Positions 34,130-43,135 of a stretch of DNA of 64,000 nucleotides are shown one piece after another (within the stretch, counting starts at the first letter, position 1; each line of letters starts with the position of its first letter). The notes beneath the pieces are model-generated. The model was not told the origin of the DNA. It made no database searches and saw only the letters and a program-made list of their open reading frames with translations. Location of the stretch: positions 179,110 through 243,109 of the forward strand of contig CAJTEM010000001.1 of the NCBI GenBank assembly GCA_910575255.1, in the 5' to 3' direction. The position numbers and the translations under genes are program-made. The stretch comes from Lachnospiraceae bacterium (lineage in GTDB: Bacteria > Bacillota > Clostridia > Lachnospirales > Lachnospiraceae).

Positions 34130-34257
34130 ATATAGGGTGAGAGGACATCAATTAACGATAGACTTTTACCGACTCTCCGGTGCAAGGGCCCGCATGGGAG
34201 GGGATTCGGGGACAGGGAGGTTCCCGGAGCACTGATCAAGGACAGGAGGAGCGATTT
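34130..34257 (+). promoter_or_regulatory. Flagellin mRNA leader rich in GGA (candidate CsrA target)
   Basis: About 128 bases of leader contain about nine GGA triplets, including AAGGACAGGAGG over the ribosome binding site. A stem CTCCGG/CCGGAG (34174-34179 with 34224-34229) would place several GGA in its loop. In Bacillus, CsrA represses flagellin by binding such GGA sites and FliW relieves it. Both proteins are encoded in this window. Direct binding is inferred. Confidence 0.5.
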
Positions 34258-35328
34258 ATGATTATTCAACACAACATAGCAGCGATCAACTCTTACAGGA
34301 ACTTAGGTGTCAACCAGAGCGGATTGAACAAAAACTTAGAGAAGCTGTCATCCGGTTACAAGATCAACCGTGCCGGTGATGACGCAGCAGGACTGGCGAT
34401 TTCCGAGAGCATGAGATCTCAGATCAATGGCCTGAACCAGGCGGCAAAGAACGCACAGGATGCGATCGGTTTGATTCAGACGGCTGAAGGTGCTCTGACC
34501 GAGGTGCACTCCATGTTGCAGCGTCTTACCACTCTGGCTTCCCAGTCTGCAAACGGCACCTACAATACCGTAGCGAGAGGCAACCTGCAGAGCGAGGTTT
34601 CCGAGCTGCTGAAGGAAATCGACCGTATCGCTAACAACACCGATTTCAACGGCATTAAGCCGCTGGCAAACGAAGGTAGCGCTGGAAAGATGACCTTCCA
34701 GATCGGCCCGAGCGGAAAAGAAACGATCGTTGTAAACAGCCAGGCTATGACCGTAAGCGGTATCCAGGCAGCTATTTGGGATAGCATGACCGGTTTTGAT
34801 AGGGATAAGCAGGCAGAGGGCAAGACGCAAAATCTTACTAATGCAACTGTTAAGTTTGATAAAGCATCTAGCGGTGGTACAGTGCAGGTTACTGGACAGC
34901 AAAATGGATATATTACTTCAAGCGGAATGGTGAATTCGTCTGCATATACTACTCAGAAGGCTGCTTATTCTGCAGCAAAGTTTGCAGGTGGCAGCACCGG
35001 TGTATCTGCACTGCTTCCGACCCTGAACATTTCCGGCAGCAGCACCGTAGTTGCTAACGCAGCAATCGACACCATCAATGCCGCTATCAACGCAGTATCC
35101 AGCTACCGTGCGAAACTCGGTGCCGCTCAGAACAGACTTGAGCATACGGTTAACAACCTGAAAGTTACTTCTGAGAATATCACCTCTGCCGAGAGCCGTA
35201 TCCGTGATACCGATATGGCAGACGAGATCACCGCATTCACGAAGAACAACATTCTTCTGCAGGCATCTCAGTCCATGCTGGCACAGTCCAACTCCGTACC
35301 GCAGAGCATCCTGAGCCTGCTGCAGTAA
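34258..35328 (+). CDS. Flagellin (main form)
   Basis: A 356-residue flagellin starting at MIIQHNIAAINSYRNLG (34258) behind AGGAGG. D0/D1 ends are canonical (LEKLSSGYKINRAGDDAAGL; ASQSMLAQSNSVPQSILSLL). The variable domain spans about residues 140-260 and is Ser/Thr-rich, giving many possible O-glycosylation sites. The bases from 34800 to 34980 (variable domain) use more A/T-rich codons than the flanks, which use strongly biased codons as in a highly expressed gene. It has its own promoter, a regulated-looking leader and a strong terminator, and is probably the major filament protein. Confidence 0.95.
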   Translation: MIIQHNIAAINSYRNLGVNQSGLNKNLEKLSSGYKINRAGDDAAGLAISESMRSQINGLNQAAKNAQDAIGLIQTAEGALTEVHSMLQRLTTLASQSANGTYNTVARGNLQSEVSELLKEIDRIANNTDFNGIKPLANEGSAGKMTFQIGPSGKETIVVNSQAMTVSGIQAAIWDSMTGFDRDKQAEGKTQNLTNATVKFDKASSGGTVQVTGQQNGYITSSGMVNSSAYTTQKAAYSAAKFAGGSTGVSALLPTLNISGSSTVVANAAIDTINAAINAVSSYRAKLGAAQNRLEHTVNNLKVTSENITSAESRIRDTDMADEITAFTKNNILLQASQSMLAQSNSVPQSILSLLQ

Positions 35329-35401
35329 TAGCTGCATAGGAACCGGTTGTGATTCGGTTACGTAAGATTGACTGAACCGATTGTTTTAAGATAGTGTTAT
35401 G

Positions 35402-35429
35402 GCCCGCCGGGTAAAACCGGCGGGCTTTT
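35402..35429 (+). terminator. Flagellin terminator
   Basis: GCCCGCCGG, 6-base loop, CCGGCGGGC, then TTTTAT. The following interval to 35540 holds nothing else recognised. Confidence 0.92.
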
Positions 35430-35540
35430 ATCGTTATTTTGACAATCAGCAACCTTCATACCCTCTCTTCGGTTGCGTACCTCTCACGAAAAGAAATGCT
35501 TCTTTTATCAGCCTCCGTTGGTTCTAAAAGCAACTCCCCC

Positions 35541-35567
35541 TTAATTTTCCTCTAAAAAAGCCGATAT
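35541..35567 (+). promoter_or_regulatory. Sigma-28 promoter of tandem glycosyltransferases
   Basis: TTAA, 15 bases, GCCGATAT (consensus -10), 120 bp before the chosen start of the glycosyltransferase. This is the strongest sequence link of these enzymes to the flagellar regulon. Confidence 0.75.
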
Positions 35568-35687
35568 ATAATCTATATAATAATCTGATAAGCCCATCTG
35601 CCACACCTCCGATCCAGCTATTTTCTGTCAGGCTGCCGGGAGATGGCTTTTTTCATTAAGGACTCCAAACAGAAAGAGGACAAAGAC

Positions 35688-37013
35688 ATGAAGACAGCAA
35701 ACCATGTACGGATTTCCCAATGCATGATCGTAAAAAATGAAGAAAGGAATATCGAGCGTGCCCTGTCCTGGGGGAAGCCGCTGATGTGGGAGCAGATCGT
35801 GGTCGATACCGGCTCCACTGACCATACAGTGGAGATAGCGCAGAGATTGGGAGCGCAGGTCTATCATTTCCCCTGGATTCATGACTTTGCGGCTGCGAAG
35901 AATTATGCCATTGAGCAGGCCAAAGGGGACTGGATTGCGTTTCTGGATGCGGATGAGTATATGATGCCGGAGGATGCCGGGAAGCTGGCGGCAGTCATAG
36001 AAAGCCTGGAACCGGATCGGTTTGACGGGATCTCCACGGGTTGGCAGCAGCTGGATGGGGAGGGAAGGATCTTTGCTTCCGGAACCCAGATTCGTTTTTT
36101 TCGGAATCGTCCGGATATTCGTTACCGCAGAAGGATCCATGAGCAGTTGGAATCGATCGAGGGAAGAAAGCTGCGAATCGGGGATGTGGTAGCTTCCCTT
36201 TCTATCTTTCATACCGGATATCAGGGAGAGGCGTATGCAAAGAAGACGAAAAGCGGCAGGAACCGACTGCTGATACTGGAAGAACTTAAGGAGCATCCGG
36301 AAGATTATGAGATGATGGGCTATATGGGGGATGAATGTCTGGATGACGGAGAGCGGGAAGAGGCCAGGGCCTGGTATCAGCGTGCCATCCTTCATATGCC
36401 GTCCTGTCTGTCTGAGGAGGATCAGCGGAGCGCTGCCACTTATACCCGGCTTTTGATTCTTCTGACAGAGAGGGAAGACGCTTCCTGGGATTCGGCAGAA
36501 GAAATCTATCTTCAGGCAGCAGAACGTCTGCCGAAGGAAGCAGATTTTGATTATATTGCCGGAAGGTTTTTTGCGGCCAGCGGGAATGCCAGGCAGGCGG
36601 TCCATTATCTGGAGGGAGCGCTGGGAAAACTGAATGCATATGGCTGCTCGAACCGGGCGCTTATACTGGCAGGGAATCTGATGGAGGCTTATGAGCTTCT
36701 GGTGCGCTGCTGCTACGAGGCAGGGGAGAGCCAGAAATGTGTGAGTTATGCGGTGGCCTGTCTGCGTGCAGACCGCTATGCGATGCCTGTGCTCTCGCGC
36801 CTGCTGCTGGTTCTTGCATCGGATAATGGGAGCGGGAGTCAGGAATATCCCAGGGTGCTGGAATTCTTTGCCGGACTCTATGATTTTTCTGCACTCAAGG
36901 ATCGGCTGTTCCTGATAAAGGCAGCACAACGGACAGAATGTAAAGGCTTTGCTGCTTTTGCGGCGGATCGGCTTTTGAACCAGCAGGAGAGAGCCGCAAT
37001 GGGCCTTGACTGA
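35688..37013 (+). CDS. Family 2 glycosyltransferase with TPR-like tail (probable flagellin glycosyltransferase 1)
   Basis: About 441 residues, starting at ATG 35688 with AGAGGAC upstream (ATG 35643 sits on top of its only GGGAG). The GT-A domain (1-230) begins RISQCMIVKNEERNIERALS; DTGSTDHTVEIA and FLDADEYM are the nucleotide-sugar and metal motifs. Residues 235-440 are TPR-like helices. The following gene is a close paralogue (ISQCMIVKNEERNIERALSW in both), so they arose by tandem duplication. With a sigma-28 promoter and flagellin next door, they most likely add sugars to flagellin, possibly sequentially. Confidence 0.85.
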   Translation: MKTANHVRISQCMIVKNEERNIERALSWGKPLMWEQIVVDTGSTDHTVEIAQRLGAQVYHFPWIHDFAAAKNYAIEQAKGDWIAFLDADEYMMPEDAGKLAAVIESLEPDRFDGISTGWQQLDGEGRIFASGTQIRFFRNRPDIRYRRRIHEQLESIEGRKLRIGDVVASLSIFHTGYQGEAYAKKTKSGRNRLLILEELKEHPEDYEMMGYMGDECLDDGEREEARAWYQRAILHMPSCLSEEDQRSAATYTRLLILLTEREDASWDSAEEIYLQAAERLPKEADFDYIAGRFFAASGNARQAVHYLEGALGKLNAYGCSNRALILAGNLMEAYELLVRCCYEAGESQKCVSYAVACLRADRYAMPVLSRLLLVLASDNGSGSQEYPRVLEFFAGLYDFSALKDRLFLIKAAQRTECKGFAAFAADRLLNQQERAAMGLD

Positions 37014-37097
37014 GGGAGAAGCAACAAAATACAGAGGATAGAAAGAGAGAACAGGTTTCCGAAAGCGAATGGAGACGGGAAGAGAGGAGACAGTGGT

Positions 37098-38459
37098 ATG
37101 AAGAGCCGCAGCAGGGCAAAGATTTCTCAGTGTATGATTGTTAAAAACGAGGAGAGGAATATCGAGCGTGCGCTTTCCTGGGGAAAGGGTGTGGTAGCCG
37201 AGCAGATTGTCGTGGATACCGGTTCGACAGACCGGACGGTAGAGATTGCAGAGCAGATGGGGGCAAAGGTCTATCATTTTGAATGGATTGATGATTTTGC
37301 GGCAGCGAAGAATTTTGCGATCAGCAAAGCGAAGTATGAGTGGATTGCACTGTTGGATGCGGATGAATATTTTTCAGAAGAGGATGCCAAAAAGGTCTTA
37401 TTTTATGTGAGACAGCTGCAGGACAAGCGTTATGACGCGATTCTCTCTGCCTGGGTGCATCTGACGGATGAGGGAAAGGTGGTGGCAGTGGGAACCCAGT
37501 CCCGGGTATTCAGAAATGCCAAAGGCTTGCGGTATGTGGGGAGAATCCATGAATATATCACCTCTGTGGATGGCTCGGACTTCCGGTTTGTGGATGCGAC
37601 CAAGGAGCTCTCGATCTATCACACCGGTTATGGAGAGATCGGACATCAGCATAAGGTGTCAAGCGGCCGGAATCTGAGGATCATTTTGAAGGAGCTGGAG
37701 GAACATCCGGACAGCCATCGGATGCTGGGATATCTGGGAGATGAATATTATTCCGCGAATGATCTGGAGAAGGCGGAGGAGGCATTTCGTAAGTCGATCT
37801 CTCTGATGCCGGATACGGTTGAGACGTTGGATCCCATCCGCACGGCAATGACATTTACCAAGCTGATGGAGATCCTTTATGCACATATGGATACCACGGA
37901 AGACAACTTTATGGAGATCTATCACAAAGCGATTCGGCGTCTGCCGGAGGAGGGGGACTTTGATTTTTATGCCGGAAAGTATTTCTCGCGGCATGGGAAT
38001 TATCAGGCGGCGGAGCGCCATCTGAAACGGGCTCTTTCGCAGCTGGAAAAGTATGGGACAGCCTTTAAATCGATGTTTTTGTCCGGGGATATCCGTCAGG
38101 CTTATGAGATGCTTGCGACCTGCTGCTTTAATAACCGGAATCTGATGGAATGTATCAATTATTCTACGGTTTTACTGAAAGCGGATCGCTATCTGATGAG
38201 CACATTGTTTTTGATGCTGACGGCATTCTTCCTCGATGAGAGCAGTGGGAGAGCAGAGGCGGCTTCGGCATCGGCGGTAGCAGCATTTCTGGGGCAGAAT
38301 CTTTATGACTTTTCCACGCTCAAGGATCGGCTGTTTGTCCTGAAGGCGGCCATGAAAGCGAATTATGGAAGTATGATTACCGTGATCCGGGGAATGTTTA
38401 GTCCGGAGGAGCTGCTGGTGGTGGATCAGGCTCTGGCAGGAGAGGAAAGCAGGGAATGA
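37098..38459 (+). CDS. Family 2 glycosyltransferase with TPR-like tail (probable flagellin glycosyltransferase 2)
   Basis: A 453-residue tandem paralogue of the previous gene, 84 bp downstream, ATG behind AGAGGAG. It has the same domain order: GT-A core with VDTGSTDRTVEIAEQ and LLDADEYF, then an HTGYGEIGHQHKVSSGRN segment also seen in its neighbour (HTGYQGEAYAKKTKSGRN), then TPR-like helices. Sequence divergence in the acceptor-side half suggests different linkages or sites. A 15-bp-stem hairpin follows. Confidence 0.85.
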   Translation: MKSRSRAKISQCMIVKNEERNIERALSWGKGVVAEQIVVDTGSTDRTVEIAEQMGAKVYHFEWIDDFAAAKNFAISKAKYEWIALLDADEYFSEEDAKKVLFYVRQLQDKRYDAILSAWVHLTDEGKVVAVGTQSRVFRNAKGLRYVGRIHEYITSVDGSDFRFVDATKELSIYHTGYGEIGHQHKVSSGRNLRIILKELEEHPDSHRMLGYLGDEYYSANDLEKAEEAFRKSISLMPDTVETLDPIRTAMTFTKLMEILYAHMDTTEDNFMEIYHKAIRRLPEEGDFDFYAGKYFSRHGNYQAAERHLKRALSQLEKYGTAFKSMFLSGDIRQAYEMLATCCFNNRNLMECINYSTVLLKADRYLMSTLFLMLTAFFLDESSGRAEAASASAVAAFLGQNLYDFSTLKDRLFVLKAAMKANYGSMITVIRGMFSPEELLVVDQALAGEESRE

Positions 38460-38474
38460 GGTCAGTACAACAGT

Positions 38475-38511
38475 CAGAGCCTGCCATGGGGACAGTCCAT
38501 GGCAGGCTCTG
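38475..38511. terminator. Strong hairpin between convergent genes
   Basis: A perfect 15-bp stem (CAGAGCCTGCCATGG and complement) with a 7-base loop, but no clear T-run on either side. It lies between the glycosyltransferase stop and the convergent Rpn-type gene. Confidence 0.55.
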
Positions 38512-38550
38512 GTTATGAGGTGTTTTTCCGGCTTTGCTATAGGGAAGAAC

Positions 38551-39582
38551 TCATTTTCGACTCTGTATATCCCTGGATTCCAGCAGTTGTATTGTCCTTT
38601 TGAACTCTTCTACCGTTATCCCTTGCATCTGGGCAGCATTTTCTATCGTCAGGGTATTATTCTTTACCAGTCGGTTCAGCATAATGAATTCTCCAGTGGT
38701 TATGCCCTCAGCCAATCCTTCGGCCTTTCCCTCAGCCAATCCTTCGGCCTTTCCCTCAGCCAGTCCTTCGGCCTTTCCCTCAGCCAGTCCTTCGGCCTTT
38801 CCCTCAGCCAATCCTTCGGCCTTTCCCTCAGCCAATCCTTCGGCCTTTCCTTCAGCCAATCCTTTCGCTTTTCCCTCAGCCAGTCCCTCTTCCCTGCTTT
38901 GTTCTTGCACATAGGCACGCCAGGCTCTGTCATCTCGTAACTTTTTCATATAAGCCTCATACCAAAGCCTTAGAGGATTGCTCAGACTCATTCGCTGCAG
39001 AGTCTGGATAGCCGTCAGGATTCCGGGATTTTTCGTTCTTGATTTCAGCATTTTTATGTCCCCCTCTGTTTCAATATTAAAGAATCGGATCCAGTCGTCA
39101 ACATGATTCTGACCGGTCAGTTGCTTTTTCAGTTCCAGTACATGGATTTCCAGTGCATCAGAAAATTCGTTTCCTGCACTGTCGCGGAGCCGGTATATGC
39201 TGTGATATTCCTCTCGTTCACTTAGGTTGAAGTCCAGGAGACTGATGCCAATACATCTGCACAGGCGGGAATAATCCTGTCCTGTAAGAAGATCCTCGGT
39301 AAATAATTTACAGAGATAAAATAATTGCCTCTTATCCCAGGCTTTAAAAAACCTGATCTGCATCTCAATATTGAGTTTCGTATTATCATTTAAGTCAGCC
39401 ACAATATCCAGGATGCCCAGTTTTTTCTTTCTGTGACTTCTTCTTAAAAATGTATTTCTTAATCTCACAGAACGAACCTGCTCCATGGAAAGGGAAAGAA
39501 TATCCTGAATAAAATAACGCAATACGATTTCTTCATGGAACAATTCTTTAATAAAATAATCATATTTTGGTGAAAGGATCAT
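38551..39582 (-). CDS. Rpn/PDDEXK_2-family nuclease with octapeptide repeats
   Basis: A 343-residue Rpn-type protein of a different subfamily from the other two. The core motif is [20 protein letters not shown] near residue 58 (Asp, then E-x-Q). Residues about 236-300 consist of eight LAEGKAEG-type octapeptides, six identical, forming a long helix. A short helical tail ([20 protein letters not shown]) follows. An internal ATG at 38949 ([13 protein letters not shown]) has GAGG five bases upstream and could start a 132-residue antitoxin-like form. AGGAGG precedes the main ATG. Confidence 0.8.
   Translation of the reverse strand: MILSPKYDYFIKELFHEEIVLRYFIQDILSLSMEQVRSVRLRNTFLRRSHRKKKLGILDIVADLNDNTKLNIEMQIRFFKAWDKRQLFYLCKLFTEDLLTGQDYSRLCRCIGISLLDFNLSEREEYHSIYRLRDSAGNEFSDALEIHVLELKKQLTGQNHVDDWIRFFNIETEGDIKMLKSRTKNPGILTAIQTLQRMSLSNPLRLWYEAYMKKLRDDRAWRAYVQEQSREEGLAEGKAKGLAEGKAEGLAEGKAEGLAEGKAEGLAEGKAEGLAEGKAEGLAEGKAEGLAEGITTGEFIMLNRLVKNNTLTIENAAQMQGITVEEFKRTIQLLESRDIQSRK
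38705..38893. repeat. 24-bp tandem repeat, about eight units
   Basis: The unit (plus strand) is CCCTCAGCCAATCCTTCGGC plus CTTT, with A/G variation at one site. The seventh unit is diverged and the eighth partial. It encodes the octapeptide repeat of the Rpn-type protein and keeps frame on expansion or loss. Confidence 0.95.
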
Positions 39583-39751
39583 TCGCCTGTTCCTCCTTTT
39601 TGTGATAAGAGATACCGAAAAATATGGAAGAAATAACGAATGATATAATTACCTGTTCTTATTATATTCATTTTTTCGGTATAATTCAATGGTTTTTGAA
39701 ATAATCCTGAGAATATTCTTTCAGCTATTAATTTCCATGGCATATCTTTTT

Positions 39752-39766
39752 ACTTAACTGACATTG
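39752..39766. repeat. Short fragment matching a long-hairpin end
   Basis: ACTTAACTGACATTG matches the right terminal repeat of copy B (CTTAACTAACTGACATTG) apart from a 4-base gap. It lies alone in the AT-rich 39583-39882 interval, which otherwise holds no recognised feature besides the Rpn promoter region. Confidence 0.3.
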
Positions 39767-39882
39767 CCCTGGAAACGTATTGTTATTTGCATATTAGTGG
39801 GTAAAATTAAGAAAAATGAAATCTGTAAAAGCGAGTAAAGGAATAAAGGATAAAAGAATAAAAGAAAACAATTCTGCCGGTC

Positions 39883-39916
39883 AGGAGCCAGTCTGCCAAG
39901 AGGCAGGAAGGCTCCT
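39883..39916. terminator. Hairpin after the C39-like peptidase gene
   Basis: AGGAGCC/GGCTCCT with inner CTGCC/GGCAG, ending two bases before the stop codon of the minus-strand gene. It lacks a T-run in the minus direction, so termination is likely but not certain. Confidence 0.45.
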
Positions 39917-39917
39917 T

Positions 39918-40970
39918 TTAAGATTCCGGCAGGGAAACGGCCCACAGGGGTCCGCCGCTGTCATAGGCATCCTTCAGCTCATCCATCAGCTGCTGCAGAT
40001 CCCACTCCTTGGTACAGTTCACATAGTTGGCGGGATCGGCAATGGAGACATTTCCATTGTCATAAAGCTGGGTAATTACAATAAAATGGCCATTCTGAGT
40101 CAGCGTACCGCGGCCCATCAGAGCGACCAGGATATGTCCGCTGCGGAGGAGTCCTGCGGCATTCTCGGCCGAGCGGTCACTGACACTTTCTACCTGGAGA
40201 CCAAAGGCAGAGATGCTGTCCGGAATCAGGCTGTGATAGGAACCGCTGTGGCGGGCATAGCCGTTGTTGGCAGCGGACCATTCAGCCATATCGATGGGAG
40301 TGACACCGGAGGAACCAAAGCTGTTGATTACCATTGCCACACAGACAGGGCCGCAGCCATATCGGCTGATGGGATCCAGGCCTCCATAGAGGTAATCCTT
40401 CCAGCGGATATCCCCCTGGCTGTAATAGAGCATAGGGCCTAAGGCAGTGTCTATCATAAAGGAATAGACAGCATCCTCCTGGGGTAAAAATACGGGCTCC
40501 GCATGAAGGCCGGAGACCTCTCCGAGGTCGGAAGAGCGGTCGATATAGGGGACAGATTCCGAATTCTCTGACATAGAAGAGAGGGGCGTGGGAGCCCCGC
40601 CTTCAATAGAGACGGTCTTGTCCGTCCTGCCCGATTCTTTAGCGGCAAGCCGTTTTTGCTGCCAGGCATTTTTCCATTCCTGACGGATCGCGGCCTGGCG
40701 TTCCAGCAGGTCAGAAGCCTGCCTGGCTACATAGGTTGTCAGGTTGTTGGCAGTATCCAACACGTCCTCCAGGGTAAAAGGCCGGAAATAAAAGAATAAG
40801 CTGGCGATGATGGCCAGAAAAGTGACAGCAATCGCAGTGGTCACCAGATATTCGGCCGGACTCTTGCGTATTCGGGATTTTTTTTGAACGGAACGTTTCC
40901 GAACGGTATCTGGCAGTTCGGAAGAAACAGGATAAGGGATACGATTTTGCATATGGGATAATGTTTGCAT
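39918..40970 (-). CDS. Membrane-anchored C39-like cysteine peptidase
   Basis: A 350-residue protein: cytoplasmic basic N-terminus, one membrane helix (about 43-63, TTAIAVTFLAIIASLFFYF), a coiled-coil stretch, then an external papain-like C39 domain at about 195-345. The catalytic Cys is in YGCGPVCVAMVI, His in NGHFIVI and Asp in SIADPANY. There is no ABC transporter domain, unlike bacteriocin-processing C39 proteins. Similar stand-alone domains are thought to act on wall peptides or secreted proteins. It lies downstream of cheB but across a 166-bp gap, so it is probably separate. Substrate is unknown. Confidence 0.8.
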   Translation of the reverse strand: MQTLSHMQNRIPYPVSSELPDTVRKRSVQKKSRIRKSPAEYLVTTAIAVTFLAIIASLFFYFRPFTLEDVLDTANNLTTYVARQASDLLERQAAIRQEWKNAWQQKRLAAKESGRTDKTVSIEGGAPTPLSSMSENSESVPYIDRSSDLGEVSGLHAEPVFLPQEDAVYSFMIDTALGPMLYYSQGDIRWKDYLYGGLDPISRYGCGPVCVAMVINSFGSSGVTPIDMAEWSAANNGYARHSGSYHSLIPDSISAFGLQVESVSDRSAENAAGLLRSGHILVALMGRGTLTQNGHFIVITQLYDNGNVSIADPANYVNCTKEWDLQQLMDELKDAYDSGGPLWAVSLPES

Positions 40971-41058
40971 AAGAATAACGGTTCGAAATGCTCCGCAAGG
41001 CGCTGAGTACCGATGGAACTCGTTTTGCAGCGAACGAAGCAGAATACAGGCAACATTT

Positions 41059-41110
41059 CGCGCAAAAGAAAGCAGAAAACGGCGGACCGGATCCCCTATC
41101 CTTTTGCGCG
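41059..41110. other. Inverted repeat downstream of cheB
   Basis: CGCGCAAAAG and CTTTTGCGCG, 32 bases apart, lie between cheB and the C39-like gene. It could be a weak terminator or a processing hairpin. Confidence 0.35.
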
Positions 41111-41136
41111 AGAATAAGCTAATACGAAAATCTCTC

Positions 41137-42258
41137 TCAGGATTGTTTGGAAAGCCTTGCCATAACCACCTGAGGGATAGAGGTTAAGGCAGATTGGACG
41201 CAGACAGCTCCGGCCCGGTAAGCCTCCATAGGCATTCCATAGACCACGCAGGTCTCCCGGTTCTGGCCGATGGTGTAGGCTCCGGCCTTACGCATACGCA
41301 AAAGGCCTGCGGCGCCGTCGGATCCCATACCGGTCAGGATGATGCCGATGGCACGGTTCCGTACGCTGGAAGCTACGGAGTCGAAAAGTACATCTACAGA
41401 TGGCCGGTGACCGCTGACCTTGGCTTCGTTGGTACAGCTGACGGAGTAACCGGATCCCATCCGGACAACCCGCATCTGCAGGCCGCCGGGAGCCAGAAGA
41501 ATCTGTCCGGGCTGAATCTTATCACCGTGGCTGGCTTCTTTTACCTTGAGCTGGCAGATACGGTTCAGACGTTCGGAATACATGGCAGTAAAGCCAGGCG
41601 GCATATGCTGAGTAATGACAATCCCTGGCATCCGGGAAGGAAACTGTCGGACAACTTCAAGAATTGCCTCGGTTCCTCCTGTGGAGGCGCCGATGGCAAT
41701 CACGTCAATATTGCCGAAGTTTGCCGGTAATCGGGTGGAGGAGACCGGAGAATGTGTTGCAACGGCGGAAGAAGCTCCCAGATCAGCAGCCGAAAGAGGA
41801 GCATGTGCAGCGCTTCCGGTGACCGTCCTGGGGGCAGGAGCCTCCGGGATAGAGCCGGGAAGCCGAACCCTGGCATCCACACCGGCACATAACTTGGATT
41901 TCAGGGTTGCTAAAAAGGCTTCCTTCCCGCCCTCCATATTCATATCCGGTTTACGCACGAAATCAACGGCACCCGCCGCCAGGGCATCAAATACCCGTAC
42001 ATTGAGAGAAGATACCAGAATAATGGGAAGCGGATGTACCGGAAGCACTTCTCTCAGGAAATCAATCCCGGTCATACCTGGCATCTCAATATCCAGAGTC
42101 AGGATATCCGGCTTGAGCTGCGGAAGCTTATTCTTGGCTTCTATAGCATTAACCGCATATCCGACGACCTCAAAACGAGGATCCGATCCCAGGTTTTGAA
42201 CCATCCAGTTGCGGAACAGCATGGAATCATCAACGATCATCAGACGGATCTTACGCAT
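41137..42258 (-). CDS. cheB: Chemotaxis methylesterase/glutamine deamidase CheB
   Basis: About 373 residues, starting at ATG 42258 (a TTG nine bases upstream extends the frame). It has an N-terminal receiver domain with phospho-acceptor D56 (LTLDIEMPG), an Ala/Pro/Ser-rich linker (about 130-175), then the esterase domain with Ser in GASTGGTEAI, His in ITQHMPPGF and Asp in ILTGMGSDG. It removes methyl groups from chemoreceptors when phosphorylated by CheA. Last gene of the che operon. Confidence 0.95.
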   Translation of the reverse strand: MRKIRLMIVDDSMLFRNWMVQNLGSDPRFEVVGYAVNAIEAKNKLPQLKPDILTLDIEMPGMTGIDFLREVLPVHPLPIILVSSLNVRVFDALAAGAVDFVRKPDMNMEGGKEAFLATLKSKLCAGVDARVRLPGSIPEAPAPRTVTGSAAHAPLSAADLGASSAVATHSPVSSTRLPANFGNIDVIAIGASTGGTEAILEVVRQFPSRMPGIVITQHMPPGFTAMYSERLNRICQLKVKEASHGDKIQPGQILLAPGGLQMRVVRMGSGYSVSCTNEAKVSGHRPSVDVLFDSVASSVRNRAIGIILTGMGSDGAAGLLRMRKAGAYTIGQNRETCVVYGMPMEAYRAGAVCVQSALTSIPQVVMARLSKQS

Positions 42259-42286
42259 GGTAATCAAACCTTCTTTCTAATCAAGA

Positions 42287-43105
42287 CTACTTTCCCGACT
42301 TGCGGTAGATAGCGGGCTTGATATATTCATAAGGGCAGGTTGCTTTGGTCAGTCCTTCGGAATGGCCGATGAAAAGGTGGCCGCCGGGAACCGTAGCGTT
42401 ATAAAAACGCCGTACCAGGGCATCCTTGGTATCCTGGTCGAAATAGATCATGACGTTACGACAGAAAATCAAATCGAATTTCCGTTTAAAATTGATGGGA
42501 TCCATCAGATTGAAAGGACGAAAAATCACATTCTGCTTAAGCGCCGGGGACACCGTACAGTGGCCGGGCTTTGTCCTGACAAAATATTTCTTTTTCCAGG
42601 AATCCGGAAGAGGAGTAATACTTTCCTCATTGTAGGAGGCAGCAATCGCCGTATTCAGAATCTTCTGGGAAATATCCGTTGCGAGGATTCTGGTATCCCA
42701 TTGGCTTGCCTGGGCGCCGAAAAATTCCTTTAGGTAGATGGAGATGGTATAGGGCTCCTCGCCGGAGGAACAGCCGGCACTCCAGATGGAAAGCACCTTG
42801 TCGCGGGAATGCTTGGCAGCAAGATCCGGAAGCACAACACTCTGAAAATACTTAAAATGCTCTTCCTCCCGCAGAAAATAGGTGTAATTGGTAGTCAGCT
42901 TATTGAGCATGGCGGTAACCATCTCAGAGTCACGGCCGGAGATGATCTCATCCACATAGGCAGAAAAATTCTGGAAACCCTGAGCTGCCAGTGTGTTGGA
43001 AAGCCGACTGACAATAAGCTGCTTTTTCTTGCTCAAATCAATACCATAATTTTTCTTAATATAAGTGTATAAGCGGTGGAAATCATTGTCGGTTAAGGTC
43101 AGCAT
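42287..43105 (-). CDS. cheR: Chemoreceptor methyltransferase CheR
   Basis: A 272-residue SAM-dependent enzyme. The N-terminal helical domain precedes the Rossmann part, with LSIWSAGCSSGEEPYTISIY as the SAM-binding segment and FDLIFCRNVMIYFD as the catalytic-domain motif. It methylates Glu residues on the receptor bundle. No C-terminal NWETF-like receptor tail was seen on the two receptors in this window. It lies between cheW and cheB with short gaps. Confidence 0.95.
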   Translation of the reverse strand: MLTLTDNDFHRLYTYIKKNYGIDLSKKKQLIVSRLSNTLAAQGFQNFSAYVDEIISGRDSEMVTAMLNKLTTNYTYFLREEEHFKYFQSVVLPDLAAKHSRDKVLSIWSAGCSSGEEPYTISIYLKEFFGAQASQWDTRILATDISQKILNTAIAASYNEESITPLPDSWKKKYFVRTKPGHCTVSPALKQNVIFRPFNLMDPINFKRKFDLIFCRNVMIYFDQDTKDALVRRFYNATVPGGHLFIGHSEGLTKATCPYEYIKPAIYRKSGK

Positions 43106-43135
43106 CAGATTACTCCTGTTTCTTTATATCATGAA

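Noticed and set aside
38705-38893. Regular 24-bp repeats considered as a CRISPR array
   Set aside because: Units are head-to-tail without spacers and encode an in-frame protein repeat.
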